Assembly: GCF_003010935.1 (NCBI RefSeq)
Contig: NZ_PGGN01000004.1
Coordinates: forward strand, 372,001 to 436,000
DNA: 64,000 nt
Direction: 5' to 3'
Source: Phyllobacterium endophyticum
Lineage (GTDB): Bacteria > Pseudomonadota > Alphaproteobacteria > Rhizobiales > Rhizobiaceae
Made by a program: the position numbers and the translations under genes. This document shows positions 44,284 through 54,300 of the stretch, in pieces (the first letter of the stretch is position 1; every line of letters starts with the position of its first letter). The notes below the pieces were generated by a model. The model saw nothing but the letters and a program-made list of their open reading frames with translations, searched no databases and had not been told where the DNA came from.

Positions 44284-45744
44284 ATGAACGAACATGTCGA
44301 CAATCACACCGATATCGAGACATTCGATCTGGCTCCCATCTCGCTGTGGCTGGAGGATTTCAGTAGCGTCAGAGACCTTTTTGAGGAATGGCGTCAATCA
44401 GGTGTCGCCGACATAAGAGCCTATCTGCGTGAAGACGAAAACCGCATCAAACAATGTTCAAGCCTGATACGCGTTCTGAAGGTCAACAAGAAAACATTAT
44501 CCCTTTTCGAAGCTGAAGATTTTGGCCACCTGACAGGAAATCTCGACGCTATTTTTCGCGACGACATGCTGCAATCTCACATCCAGGAACTGTCGGCTCT
44601 GTGGGACGGTCACACCGAGTTCTCGAGCGATACGGTCAACTACACATTGAGTGGCCGTCGGCTCGACATACAATTGCGGGGGGCGGTCCTGCCGGGTTAT
44701 GAACAGACCTGGAAGCGAGTCTTACTTTCAATCGAAGATGTCACCGAACGCGAGGATGCGCGGCGACAGCAGATCGAAAGCAAACGCTATGCCCAAGGGT
44801 TGTTCGAATACTCTCCCGTGTCGCTCTGGGTTGAAGATTTTAGCCGTATCAAGCGTCTACTGGATGAGTTGCGTGACCGGGGAATAACGGATTTCCGCGT
44901 CTTCACCGACGTCCATCCTGAATTCGTCGGGCAATGTGCAAGTGAGATACGCGTCATTGATGTGAACAATGAAACGCTTAGGCTATTTCTTGCGCCTGAC
45001 AAATTGACGTTGTTGCGCCGGCTACCAGATATTTTCAGAGACCGGATGAATGTGCACTTCAGGGAACAGCTCATAGAACTGTGGAATGGCAACCTTTTCC
45101 ATCAGCGGGAAACGGTAAACTATGCGCTGGACGGTACCGAGCGGCATGTTCTGCTGCAATTTTCCGTTTTGCCTGGTCACGAGCAGGACTGGTCTCTGGT
45201 TCAAATATCTCTGACGGATATCACCGCCAGAAAAAAGGCGGAGGCCTATCTTGAATATCTTGGGAAGCATGACGTGCTCACCAAGCTTTATAATCGGGCT
45301 TTTTATGTGGATGAAATGAACAGGCTTGAGCGTCATGAATTCCACCCCGTGTCGATCATCATTCTCGATCTGAATGGATTGAAGGTGGTCAACGACCAAT
45401 GGGGGCATGGTGTGGGCGACGCATTATTGCGTCGCGTAGGGGAGGTTCTTGCAGAAGCCATCAAGCCCCCCTGTTACGCCGCACGCATCGGCGGAGACGA
45501 GTTTGCTGTTCTTCTCCCGGCCATTGACGAGCTCGGTGCAACAAGCATGGTTGAGGAGATTCGCAGCCTTATCGAGATCAACAATCAGTACTACTCAAAC
45601 ATACCGCTCAATACAGCCATCGGCTGGGCCACCAGCAATGCCGGCGAAAAGATGGAAGCCGTGGCCAAGCGGGCTGATTTGTTGATGTATGAGGACAAGC
45701 GGTTGCACTATTCCTCGGAGAACGAGCGCCGCAAGTTCGATTAG
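44284..45744 (+). CDS. Diguanylate cyclase with duplicated sensor region
   Basis: This ~486-residue protein carries a C-terminal GGDEF domain (about 330-480) with the active motif GGDEF at 403-407. The upstream residues are not RxxD, so the inhibitory I-site is missing. The N-terminal part is two similar ~150-residue PAS-like sensor units: PISLWLEDFSSV near 17 and PVSLWVEDFSRI near 176 start matching segments. There is no membrane segment or EAL domain. It should make c-di-GMP, which the PilZ protein at 40439 could bind. The ATG at 44284 is used; GTG at 44251 is an alternative. Confidence 0.88.
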   Translation: MNEHVDNHTDIETFDLAPISLWLEDFSSVRDLFEEWRQSGVADIRAYLREDENRIKQCSSLIRVLKVNKKTLSLFEAEDFGHLTGNLDAIFRDDMLQSHIQELSALWDGHTEFSSDTVNYTLSGRRLDIQLRGAVLPGYEQTWKRVLLSIEDVTEREDARRQQIESKRYAQGLFEYSPVSLWVEDFSRIKRLLDELRDRGITDFRVFTDVHPEFVGQCASEIRVIDVNNETLRLFLAPDKLTLLRRLPDIFRDRMNVHFREQLIELWNGNLFHQRETVNYALDGTERHVLLQFSVLPGHEQDWSLVQISLTDITARKKAEAYLEYLGKHDVLTKLYNRAFYVDEMNRLERHEFHPVSIIILDLNGLKVVNDQWGHGVGDALLRRVGEVLAEAIKPPCYAARIGGDEFAVLLPAIDELGATSMVEEIRSLIEINNQYYSNIPLNTAIGWATSNAGEKMEAVAKRADLLMYEDKRLHYSSENERRKFD

Positions 45745-45767
45745 TCACGGCTGCTCAGGCTTCGCAG

Positions 45768-46877
45768 TCAGGCGCTTTGGCGAATCTTGAATAAATCTGC
45801 GTGTTCTCGAGGCTGGGATCGCCAATATTGTTCTGGAGCTATCACTTGTGCGCCCAGTTCCGCCGCGGCATGCCACGGCCAGCGCGGGTCGTACAAGATT
45901 GCCCGCGCCAGCCCGATTGCATCGGCATCACCATCCGCGATGATCGCTTCTGCTTGCTTTGCCCGAGTGATCAGTCCGACGGCAATAACAGGCATGTTAA
46001 CAGCCTGCTTGATTTGCCGGGCGAATGGCACCTGATAATTCGGTTCCACCGGCATCTTTTGCAAAGGGGAGAGGCCGCCGCTGCTGACGTGGACGGCAGC
46101 ACAGCCACGCGCCTCGAGCTCTTTAGCAAAGACGATCGAATTCTCGATGTCCCAGCCGCCATCGACCCAATCGGAGGCGGAAATACGTACCCAAACCGGC
46201 TTATTACCGGGATACGCCGACCGTACTGCATCGAACACTTCCAAGGGGAATCGCATGCGATTCTCAAGGCTACCGCCATACTGGTCGTTGCGTTTGTTTG
46301 ACAATGGCGACAGGAACTCATGCAGCAAATATCCATGTGCCGCGTGGATCTCGATGCCGTCGATCCCGATCCTTTCTGCACGTAGCGCCGCTTCAACGAA
46401 CCCGTTTCGTATCCGCACAAGGCCAGCTTCATCCAAGGCGATGGGAGCGTCGTATTCCTCAAGGTAGGGCACAGGCGAGGGCGCGGTTGTCTTCCAGCCG
46501 GTCGGCGCGGCCGGTGCAATTTGCTTGCCGCCCTCCCATGGCACACGGGTCGAAGCTTTCCGCCCTGCATGGGCCAACTGGACGGCAAACGGTATAGGCG
46601 AATAATCCCGTATGGCAGCGACAATGCGCCCAAGAGCCGCTTCATTTTCATCGGAATAGAGGCCTAGGTCGCTGGGCGAAATTCTCCCCTCCGGCGTTAC
46701 CGCCGTCGCTTCAACAACGAGCAGCCCAGCACCCGACAGCGCAAGATGACCAAGGTGCATCATGTGCCAGTCGGATGCCGAGCCATCTTCAGCCGAATAT
46801 TGACACATCGGTGCGATGACGATCCTGTTTGCAAGTTCAAGCGAATTCAACCGCAGTGGCTGAAACAACTGGCTCAT
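45768..46877 (-). CDS. Old Yellow Enzyme family NADPH dehydrogenase (YqjM-like)
   Basis: This 369-residue FMN-dependent oxidoreductase is of the thermophilic-like OYE subclass. Cys25 and Tyr27 in APMCQYS correspond to the YqjM substrate and flavin residues; the His pair in EIHAAHGYLLHEFLSP and the QLAHAGRK segment are conserved. It would reduce activated C=C bonds and help with electrophile stress. The start MSQLFQP at 46877 has GAGG upstream; an earlier in-frame ATG at 46979 would add 34 atypical residues. Confidence 0.93.
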   Translation of the reverse strand: MSQLFQPLRLNSLELANRIVIAPMCQYSAEDGSASDWHMMHLGHLALSGAGLLVVEATAVTPEGRISPSDLGLYSDENEAALGRIVAAIRDYSPIPFAVQLAHAGRKASTRVPWEGGKQIAPAAPTGWKTTAPSPVPYLEEYDAPIALDEAGLVRIRNGFVEAALRAERIGIDGIEIHAAHGYLLHEFLSPLSNKRNDQYGGSLENRMRFPLEVFDAVRSAYPGNKPVWVRISASDWVDGGWDIENSIVFAKELEARGCAAVHVSSGGLSPLQKMPVEPNYQVPFARQIKQAVNMPVIAVGLITRAKQAEAIIADGDADAIGLARAILYDPRWPWHAAAELGAQVIAPEQYWRSQPREHADLFKIRQSA

Positions 46878-47099
46878 CTCTAATACCTCAACTCTCTGGT
46901 GGCCGCGCTTTTGGATTGGGAGTTCCGGGCAGCAACAATTCATCTGAAACAGGACACAGATGGATGCTGAGATCAGCAAGTCAAGTCACGGGTCCGTCAA
47001 TCGTTGGTGAGCAAACGGGAGGAATTCGAAACTGAAAAAGTGGAGGGCGCCGCCAGCACCCTACCGAGTCACGCGATTTGCCCGCGAAGTGATGGCAAA
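46878..47099. other. Intergenic region, nothing recognised
   Basis: This 222-base stretch between two leftward genes shows no coding sequence, no clear promoter boxes and no terminator that I can support. Confidence 0.4.
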
Positions 47100-48011
47100 C
47101 TACCTGTACGCACCAGTGGACGATGATAGATATGCCTCTTCATCCTCGTCCCTCTGCCTACCTCCAAGCGCGGCTGCTACGCTGGCTATGAAGGCGCCAA
47201 TCAGCAACGAAAATGCTGCCATAAATGCCGCTGTCGCCGTCGCCTTTCTCGCGGTATCGGCGGTTTCCAGGGCGGCTTTCTTGGCTTCGTCCGCACGGGC
47301 CAAAACAGCATCGACCCGTGCCTTTGCATCAGGCGCGCTCAGTCCGCTGCGCGCAGCAACAACCTGCTCAAGGTAGGCCCTATCTTCGGCAGGAAGGCTG
47401 CCCGTTGTTGCGGCATTTATGAGTATTCTTGAAACTTCTGCACTCGCATCACCCGCAGCATCCTGTGGAGGTGAGCCGGGAGTGCCAGGGCGAAGAAGGC
47501 TGTCGACGTAATATGCGACGGACGCATTGTTGGCTGTGGCTCCTGCCGCCTCAGTCGCCGCCCCTGCAGCTCCCGAAGCTACGTTCGAAGCTGCCTGGAC
47601 ACCGGCGCCGACGGTGGAAGTCACTGCAGATCCAAGCATGGCCGCAACGAACAGTGTAGAAACCGCCCACGTTACAAATCCATGAGCAGTGTCCCGGAAA
47701 TATACTTCGTTTGTGTGCGCACCAGTCCATTTTGTTCTCAGACGGCCTGTCAAATAACCGCCAACGCCGGCCGATATCCACTGGACGAGCACCAGCCATA
47801 TCGCTGCCGAAACCGCAAAGGTTGTAGCCGACGAATTTTCAGGAGCCCAAGGCGACACCATGGTCAGGCCAAATCCGGATCCCAGTAATGTTAACAACAA
47901 GGTTATTGCCGCTGCAGCAACAGATCCGGCTAGTATCGGACCCCAGCTGAGCGCGCTGGAACTCGACTCATTTGTTGCGTCCACACCCGCGTTCAAGTCG
48001 GTGAGAGACAT
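47100..48011 (-). CDS. Multi-spanning membrane protein, PhnA-like/rhizobial hypothetical
   Basis: This 303-residue Ala-rich protein has about four membrane segments: two near 23-48 and 66-88, one near 114-138, and one at the C terminus near 262-285. A hydrophilic, coiled-coil-like stretch lies between about 180 and 260. I know such proteins from rhizobia only as hypothetical or stress-linked membrane proteins. It is 9 bases after the 25-residue peptide gene, so both are in one transcript. Confidence 0.75.
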   Translation of the reverse strand: MSLTDLNAGVDATNESSSSALSWGPILAGSVAAAAITLLLTLLGSGFGLTMVSPWAPENSSATTFAVSAAIWLVLVQWISAGVGGYLTGRLRTKWTGAHTNEVYFRDTAHGFVTWAVSTLFVAAMLGSAVTSTVGAGVQAASNVASGAAGAATEAAGATANNASVAYYVDSLLRPGTPGSPPQDAAGDASAEVSRILINAATTGSLPAEDRAYLEQVVAARSGLSAPDAKARVDAVLARADEAKKAALETADTARKATATAAFMAAFSLLIGAFIASVAAALGGRQRDEDEEAYLSSSTGAYR

Positions 48012-48020
48012 GGCGCTCTC

Positions 48021-48098
48021 CTATCGCATAAACAAAAAGAGAAGCAGAATTATTGGAATTGGCACTCCGAGCAACCAGAGAAGTATACCGCGACCCAT
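48021..48098 (-). CDS. 25-residue hydrophobic membrane peptide
   Basis: The ATG at 48098 opens a 25-codon frame coding for MGRGILLWLLGVPIPI followed by a hydrophobic stretch ending in FMR. It would cross the membrane once. A perfect AGGAGG lies seven bases upstream of the ATG, and the gene is nine bases before the next one. Near-identical short peptides recur in rhizobial genomes, as I recall. Role unknown. Confidence 0.8.
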   Translation of the reverse strand: MGRGILLWLLGVPIPIILLLFLFMR

Positions 48099-48174
48099 TA
48101 GAACCTCCTATATTCTTGCGTAAGGCAGCTACGAGGACGAAAGGACCTGATCGTAGTTGCCCGCCTTGATAATA

Positions 48175-48199
48175 AAGGCGACGCGGGACAATTTGTTCC
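48175..48199 (-). promoter_or_regulatory. Candidate general-stress (EcfG/RpoE2) promoter
   Basis: On the minus strand GGAAC (48199-48195) is followed after 18 bases by TT, matching the GGAAC-N18/19-TT form described for the rhizobial general stress sigma factor. It lies 77-101 bases upstream of the 25-residue peptide gene. Confidence 0.5.
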
Positions 48200-48224
48200 T
48201 TGGAAATGGAAACAAAGGGATCTG

Positions 48225-48842
48225 ATGATCGAGTTTTTTGAACGAAGTCCGGATCTGGTCGCCCGGGACCTCATTGGGATGAGACTTATGGTCCACGGCA
48301 TCGGTGGCACGATTGTTGAAACCGAAGCCTATGCCTCGGATGATCCTGCTTCTCATAGTTTCCGCGGACCCACCTTGGCAAACCGCAGCATGTTTGGCCC
48401 GGCCGCGCATGCATATGTCTACCGTTCCTACGGCATCCACTGGTGCCTCAACTTTGTCTGCTATCCAGGGTCCGCCGTTCTGATCCGGGCGTTGCAGCCG
48501 GAACTGGGTCTGGATGCGATGAAGCTGCGGCGATTGACCGAGGACGTTCGCCTTCTATGTTCGGGACCTGGGAAACTCGCCCAAGCCCTCGCCATCGATA
48601 GGTCATATGACGGGTTATCCCTGCTTTCGCCGCCTTTTACACTTGAAGCTCGGGCCGAGGTCGTGGAGATAGCGACAGGAGTTCGCATTGGTATCAGCAA
48701 GGCACCTGCCACGCCATGGCGGTTCGGCCTGCGTAACTCTCCCTTTTTGAGCCGCAGGTTCGCCTCTTCTGACGATGCCATGGAGCGCAGGCAGGCGCAG
48801 AAGCGACTGATCAAACCAGGAAACGTCAGGAGCGATTTATAA
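48225..48842 (+). CDS. DNA-3-methyladenine glycosylase (AAG/MPG family)
   Basis: This 205-residue protein belongs to the AAG/MPG family, which starts base-excision repair of alkylated purines. The catalytic segment [11 protein letters not shown] provides the glutamate, and [16 protein letters not shown] and [17 protein letters not shown] are conserved. The [10 protein letters not shown] segment is also typical. The length is normal. Confidence 0.94.
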   Translation: MIEFFERSPDLVARDLIGMRLMVHGIGGTIVETEAYASDDPASHSFRGPTLANRSMFGPAAHAYVYRSYGIHWCLNFVCYPGSAVLIRALQPELGLDAMKLRRLTEDVRLLCSGPGKLAQALAIDRSYDGLSLLSPPFTLEARAEVVEIATGVRIGISKAPATPWRFGLRNSPFLSRRFASSDDAMERRQAQKRLIKPGNVRSDL

Positions 48843-48964
48843 GGCCCACAGCTTCAGTTCTAAGCCACCAATTTTGGTGTAGTCCCAATTGCCTAAGGAC
48901 AGAATGACAGAATAGGTGCCTAATAGTGGCAGAAGCCGCAAAGGCACGGGGGGGGCGCAAAACT

Positions 48965-49633
48965 ATGGCACCAATAACGATCGCTCTGGTGGACGACCAC
49001 CCGCTCATGCTCGCGGGGGTCGTCAATCTCTTCGAGGTGAATGACGATTTTTCGGTCGTCGCCAAAGGGACAACCGCCGACGACGCGCTGCAGATAAACA
49101 AACAGCTGCGTCCGGACGTCATGGTCCTCGATCTCTTCATGCCAGGTAATGTCTTCGAGACCATCAACGAGATCGTGACCAAGTCAAGCGGTACGAAAGT
49201 CGTGGCCTTTACAGCCATGACAGCAAGCGATTATGCGGTGAAAGCACTCAATGCCGGTGCGAGCGGTTACATACTGAAGGGGAGTAGTGCTGAAGAACTC
49301 GTTCAAGGTGTGCGTGCAGCTCACAGCGGCGAAACCTTCATCACGCCAAGCTTTGCCTGTAAGGTAATCGAAGCCCTTCGGGTCGCTTCCTTGCGCCGCA
49401 TGTCGAACGGACCGATCAAGCTCAGCATTCGTGAGGAGCAGATCGTTCGGCTTTTGCTTCGGGGCTTTACAAATCGCGAGATCGCCATTGGGTTGGGCAT
49501 CGGAGAAAAGACAGTGAAGAACTATATGACGATTCTGATGCAGAAACTGCATGCGAGAAATCGGCTGGAAGTCCTCATCGCTGCCCAAAAGCTCGAAGTC
49601 GGCAGCCATGGCGAGCCCATGTCGCGCCATTAG
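48965..49633 (+). CDS. LuxR-type response regulator
   Basis: This 222-residue NarL/FixJ-type regulator has a receiver domain with Asp10/Asp11, phosphoacceptor Asp56 in MVLDLFMPG and the conserved Thr and Lys positions (AFTAMT, YILKG). A LuxR helix-turn-helix lies at about 155-210 (LSIREEQIVRLLLRGFTNRE, EKTVKNYM). It is encoded tail to tail with a histidine kinase, 9 bases apart, which is the likely partner. The ATG at 48965 is used; a GTG at 48926 is possible. Confidence 0.93.
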   Translation: MAPITIALVDDHPLMLAGVVNLFEVNDDFSVVAKGTTADDALQINKQLRPDVMVLDLFMPGNVFETINEIVTKSSGTKVVAFTAMTASDYAVKALNAGASGYILKGSSAEELVQGVRAAHSGETFITPSFACKVIEALRVASLRRMSNGPIKLSIREEQIVRLLLRGFTNREIAIGLGIGEKTVKNYMTILMQKLHARNRLEVLIAAQKLEVGSHGEPMSRH

Positions 49634-49642
49634 AGGCGCTCT

Positions 49643-51082
49643 CTACGCCGAGTTTCCTTCAAGCGGAACTGAGACGATCAACTGCGTGCCTTTCGCCCGG
49701 CGCTGCTTCAGCTCAACTGACCCGCCAAAGGTCTGCACGCGATTACGGATCCCTTGAAGTCCCAAGGGCCTGTTGCGTTCAGATGGTGCATCGGCGCGTG
49801 CCAAACCTGGTCCCGCATCGCTGACGATGACTGTAATCAAGGTTCTGTCGGCCGAAGCGATGACCTGCTGGTCCAATGCAGAGGCATGCCTGAACGCATT
49901 GTTGAGTCCCTCCTGGACTACGCGGTAGAGGCATATCTTCAAAGGATAGGCTACGTTCTCCGGCAGGTCTTCATAGCTTGCGGTGACGACTGAACCGGTT
50001 GCATATTCGTGACGCTCTACAGCAACCCGGAGCGCTTCACGAAGCGGCATGTTCTCAATCTCGGGCAGAACGAGGCCCGTTGAAAGTTCACGTAGTTCCG
50101 CAAGAACGCGGCTCGCGAGTCGCACCGGGTGAAGTTCATCTGGCGCAGTTTCAGAGACATCTGCTGGCTGTGCTGCGCCTGGAGTACCTGCTAGTCTCAG
50201 GATTAGTAAACTAAGCAGCTGGACCGGCCCGTCGTGCAGATCAGAACCGATGCGATTAAGCAGTGCCTCGTTGGATTTGCTAGCGTCCAGGCGGGCGTGA
50301 TCGGCAGCAGTGCGCAGCTTTTCGTTCTGCTCCGCCAGCGCCTGCGCATCGGCCAACTGCGACTTGAGCTTTAAACGCTGGCTCTCGATAATACCGCTAG
50401 CACGCCTGACGATTAGAAAAAGCAGGGCCATGATCGCAATTGTCGTTGCACCGACGAGGGCCCAGGTACGACGCTGAACGCGGTTGCGTTCAGAGATGAA
50501 TCCTTGTGCTTCTTCGTAGAGTTCACCCACGGCGATCACCTCCTGTGAGCCAGGACGGTAAATCGGTGCGTAGATCTCGACCATCGGATGATCGTCCCCA
50601 TGAGCCTCATCTCCTTCATCGTCATGTCCGATCTCGAGCTGCGACACGACTGTTCCTGTAAACGCTTGGTCGATATCACCTGATGGAAGCCTCTTGCCCA
50701 TCAAGGATTTGTCCGTGCTGTAAACGACACTTCCGTCTTGACGCCAGATTCGGAAACCTTCGACGCGCTTCGCGAGCTCCGTTCCAATCAGCAGGTCGTC
50801 CAGTTCCTTCTGACGGGCAGCGGAAACATATAGTCCATCGGGACCTTCTTCTACGTGACGAGCCAAAAAGCCTTCCATGTAGAGAGCACCCGCCTCGGCT
50901 CGGCTGCGCAGCTGACTTGCTGCCATCTGTGAGCTCAGCCATTCGCCCAAGATCGCCATTGAACCACAAACGATAAGCGTCGCCACAATCAGGAACTGTG
51001 CCGTCAGCCCGAGGCTCTGCCAGTAGCGGAACGCAGTTTTTGGCCCCGACCTGTCGCCCTCGTCCTTAGGGTCAAAGGTCAC
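49643..51082 (-). CDS. Membrane sensor histidine kinase with metal-ligand-rich periplasmic part
   Basis: This 479-residue kinase has membrane segments at about 29-48 and 206-225 flanking a ~155-residue periplasmic sensor. That sensor includes GHDDEGDEAHGDDH at 152-165, rich in possible metal ligands. The phosphoacceptor is His283 in SDLHDGPVQL, of the HisKA_3/NarX type, and the ATPase motifs are NN at 394-395, DAGPG and GLQGI. The GTG at 51082 was chosen because GGAGG lies five bases upstream; the TTG at 51100 is an alternative. It is divergent from the giant peroxidase gene. Confidence 0.88.
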   Translation of the reverse strand: MTFDPKDEGDRSGPKTAFRYWQSLGLTAQFLIVATLIVCGSMAILGEWLSSQMAASQLRSRAEAGALYMEGFLARHVEEGPDGLYVSAARQKELDDLLIGTELAKRVEGFRIWRQDGSVVYSTDKSLMGKRLPSGDIDQAFTGTVVSQLEIGHDDEGDEAHGDDHPMVEIYAPIYRPGSQEVIAVGELYEEAQGFISERNRVQRRTWALVGATTIAIMALLFLIVRRASGIIESQRLKLKSQLADAQALAEQNEKLRTAADHARLDASKSNEALLNRIGSDLHDGPVQLLSLLILRLAGTPGAAQPADVSETAPDELHPVRLASRVLAELRELSTGLVLPEIENMPLREALRVAVERHEYATGSVVTASYEDLPENVAYPLKICLYRVVQEGLNNAFRHASALDQQVIASADRTLITVIVSDAGPGLARADAPSERNRPLGLQGIRNRVQTFGGSVELKQRRAKGTQLIVSVPLEGNSA

Positions 51083-51352
51083 ATTTGCCTCCGGGCCCAA
51101 AGTCCCGTCTTTCTGGCGACGAAAGTCTGTGTATTTGACTGGACCTTCCGAACTATCAAATTTGCCTCCCCCCCGACATCATCCGACCATCGAAACCCGT
51201 GCCGAAGTTCTTTTGGACCAGTTTGTTCCTTTGTTTTGGAAGTGGTCAAGAGAAACCCGGTCGAAGGTCAAAGTTTAATTGCGTCGGCATGAGCAGACGC
51301 AAGTGGGGATTGTCGCCGCACCGGCGTGTCTTGTGTCTAATGGGAGAGTAAC
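51083..51352. promoter_or_regulatory. Divergent control region between the kinase and peroxidase genes
   Basis: This 270-base region must hold promoters for both genes. On the minus strand GGAAC at 51229-51225 with TT at 51206-51205 (18-base spacer) fits a general-stress EcfG promoter for the kinase. No convincing promoter for the peroxidase or dyad for the response regulator was found by eye. Confidence 0.45.
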
Positions 51353-54300
51353 ATGGTTACCTATATTCGTTCGGATCTCGATTTCATCCTGAAGCAAATT
51401 GAGATCGCAGAAGATCACGCTCTATACGTACAGACGAACGGAGCCGAGGGCGCACCCCTGTATGGCACGAGCCTGAACGCAAACCCTGCATCGATCCCTT
51501 CATATAACGTCGCTTGGGGCCTTCGCACTGTCGACGGCTCGTACAACCATCTCTTGCCCGGTCAGGAACAGTGGGGCGCGGCCGACCAGGAGTTCCTCGA
51601 GCTACTCAACCCGCAATACCGGACTGTCATGGTTGATCCCGACGGCGCGGGACCATCGCCGGCCATTCCGATTACCTACACGCCCGGAAACGACGTGGAT
51701 GGTCCGGGAACGTTCGCAAACCCAGGCGATGTTATCGATCCTGAAGTTCGGACGATCTCCAACCTTATCGTCGATCAGACCCTTGGCAATCCTGCCGCGA
51801 TTCTGACGGCACTGCAGCGCGCCGGCAACGATGATCCGGGCATGCTGATCACCGCTTCGATCTCGGCTGCCTATTTTCCCCTCCAGGACGAATTCCGAGC
51901 AGTGGCCGATGCCCAGCGCGTGGAGGCAGCTGCCGCGGCAGCTGCCTCGGCTAACCCCACCAATGCTGCGCTGCAGGTGGCTGCCGCGAATGCGGCCGCA
52001 GCGCTTGCGGCTGCGCAGGCGACCCTGGATGGTGCAGCCGGCGTGCCCGGCGGACTATACGACCTCTTGGCTAATAACGGCATCGAACTCGACGGCGCCA
52101 ATGTCCACCTTCCCAATATCGCGCCGGATGAAGGTCTGTCGGCTCCGTTCAACTCGTGGTTCACATTGTTTGGTCAGTTCTTCGACCACGGTCTTGACCT
52201 CGTCAACAAAGGCGGTAACGGCGCGGTAATGATTCCGTTGCAACCGGATGACCCGCTGTATGTTGAAGGTAGTTCGACCAATTTTATGGTGCTGACGCGC
52301 GCCACCACTTCCCCTGGCGCTGACGGCGTCTTGGGCGACAATCCCGCAACCGTCGGCGTGGACGAAAGTCTGGACGACGGCCGACCCGTCAATACGACTA
52401 CCTCCTATGTCGACCAAAACCAGACCTATACGTCGAATCCCGCGCATCAGGTGTTCATCCGGCAGTACGTGTCAACGCCGGATGGTCCGGCGGCAACCGG
52501 CAAGTTGATCGAGGGCGCCAACGGTGGCATGGCAACCTGGGCCGAACTCAAGGCACAAGCAGCAAACGTCCTCGGCATCCAATTGACCGACCAGGATGTT
52601 GCCGCGGTTCCGCTACTGCGGACCGATCCTTACGGCAACTTTATCCCAGGTCCCAATGGCTACCCGCAGCTGGTCATCGGCATTGGACCTGACGGCATTC
52701 CCAACACTAATGATGATCTGGTAGTTGAGGGTGATCCTAACAATCCAGTCAATCCCCACAATGTCTTCGGAGCGACCGATCCCCTGCTTGCAGTTCGTTC
52801 GGTCTTCACAAATCACGCCTTCCTTGCCGACATCGCACATGGCGCAGCGCCTGATGGTCTTGCCGACGGTGACACCGAAATCGGCGGCAACATTCCTGTC
52901 GACGGAGAGTATGACAATGAACTGCTCGACGCACACTTCATCGCCGGTGACGGCCGCGTCAATGAGAACATCGGCCTGACCGCCGTTCACCATGTATTCC
53001 ATGCCGAGCACAATCGGCTGGTCGAACATACCAAGGAGGTCGCTTTCGCCGACGCCCAAGCCATTCTTGATGGCGGCGGATCGGAGGCCGAAGCCGTTGC
53101 CTTCCTGAATGAGTGGCTCATCAATGATGTTACCACGGTTCCCGCCACTGCCGCTGGCCTCAACTGGGATGGCGAACGACTGTTCCAGGCGGCCAAGTTT
53201 GGCACCGAGATGCAGTACCAGCACCTCGTCTTTGAAGAATTCGCCCGCAAAATCCAGCCAAATATCAACGTCTTCCTAGTGCCGGACGGCTTCGACACGA
53301 CGCTGAATCCATCGATTGTGGCCGAGTTCGCCCACGTCGTCTACCGCTTCGGCCACTCGATGCTGACTGAGTCGATCGACAAGTACGACGCGTCCTTCAC
53401 GCCCGACCACATTAGCCTGATCCAAGGCTTCCTCAACCCAACGGCTTTCGACGGCGTCAATCATGCCATCACAGACGATGTTGCCGCCGGTGCGATCATC
53501 CGCGGCATGACTCGCCAGGTTGGCAACCAAATTGACGAGTTCGTTACCAGCGCGCTGCGTAACAACCTGCTCGGCCTGCCGCTTGACCTCGCGACCATCA
53601 ACCTGGCGCGTGGCCGTGATACCGGCGTGCCCTCACTGAATGCGGCCCGCGCCGAATTCTATGAGGCAAGCAACCAGAATGTTCTTCTCAAGCCCTATGA
53701 AAGCTGGGTCGACTTTGCCGGCCATCTCAAGAACGAAGCCTCGATCATCAACTTCATCGCCTCCTACGGCACGCATCCGCTGATTACCGGCGCGGACACA
53801 CTTCAGGAAAAGCGCGATGCGGCACTGACCATTATCACCGGCGTGTCAGTCGGCGGCATGACTGTTCCTGCCGATGCCCTCGATTTCCTTAACGCTACGG
53901 GTTTCTATGCGGGCGGCTCGCTCGGCGGCCTCAACAATGTCGACCTCTGGATCGGGGGCTTGGCCGAAGAGACCATGCCTTTCGGCGGCATGCTTGGTTC
54001 CACCTTCAACTTCGTCTTCGAAGTGCAGATGGAGAATCTGCAGAGCGGTGATCGTTTCTACTATCTGCAACGGCTCGACGGTCTGCATCTGTTCGGTGAA
54101 ATGGAGAACAATTCTTTTGCCGCGATGATCATGCGCAACACCGATGCGACGCATCTGCCGTCCGACGTATTCTCGACGCCTGGCCTGATCCTCGAGGTCA
54201 ATCAGAGCCGCCAGTTCAACGACTTGAATGGAGACGGGACGCTTGAGAGCACCGATCCAACCGGCGGTGGCATACTCACGCCGCTCGTGGTTCGCAATAA

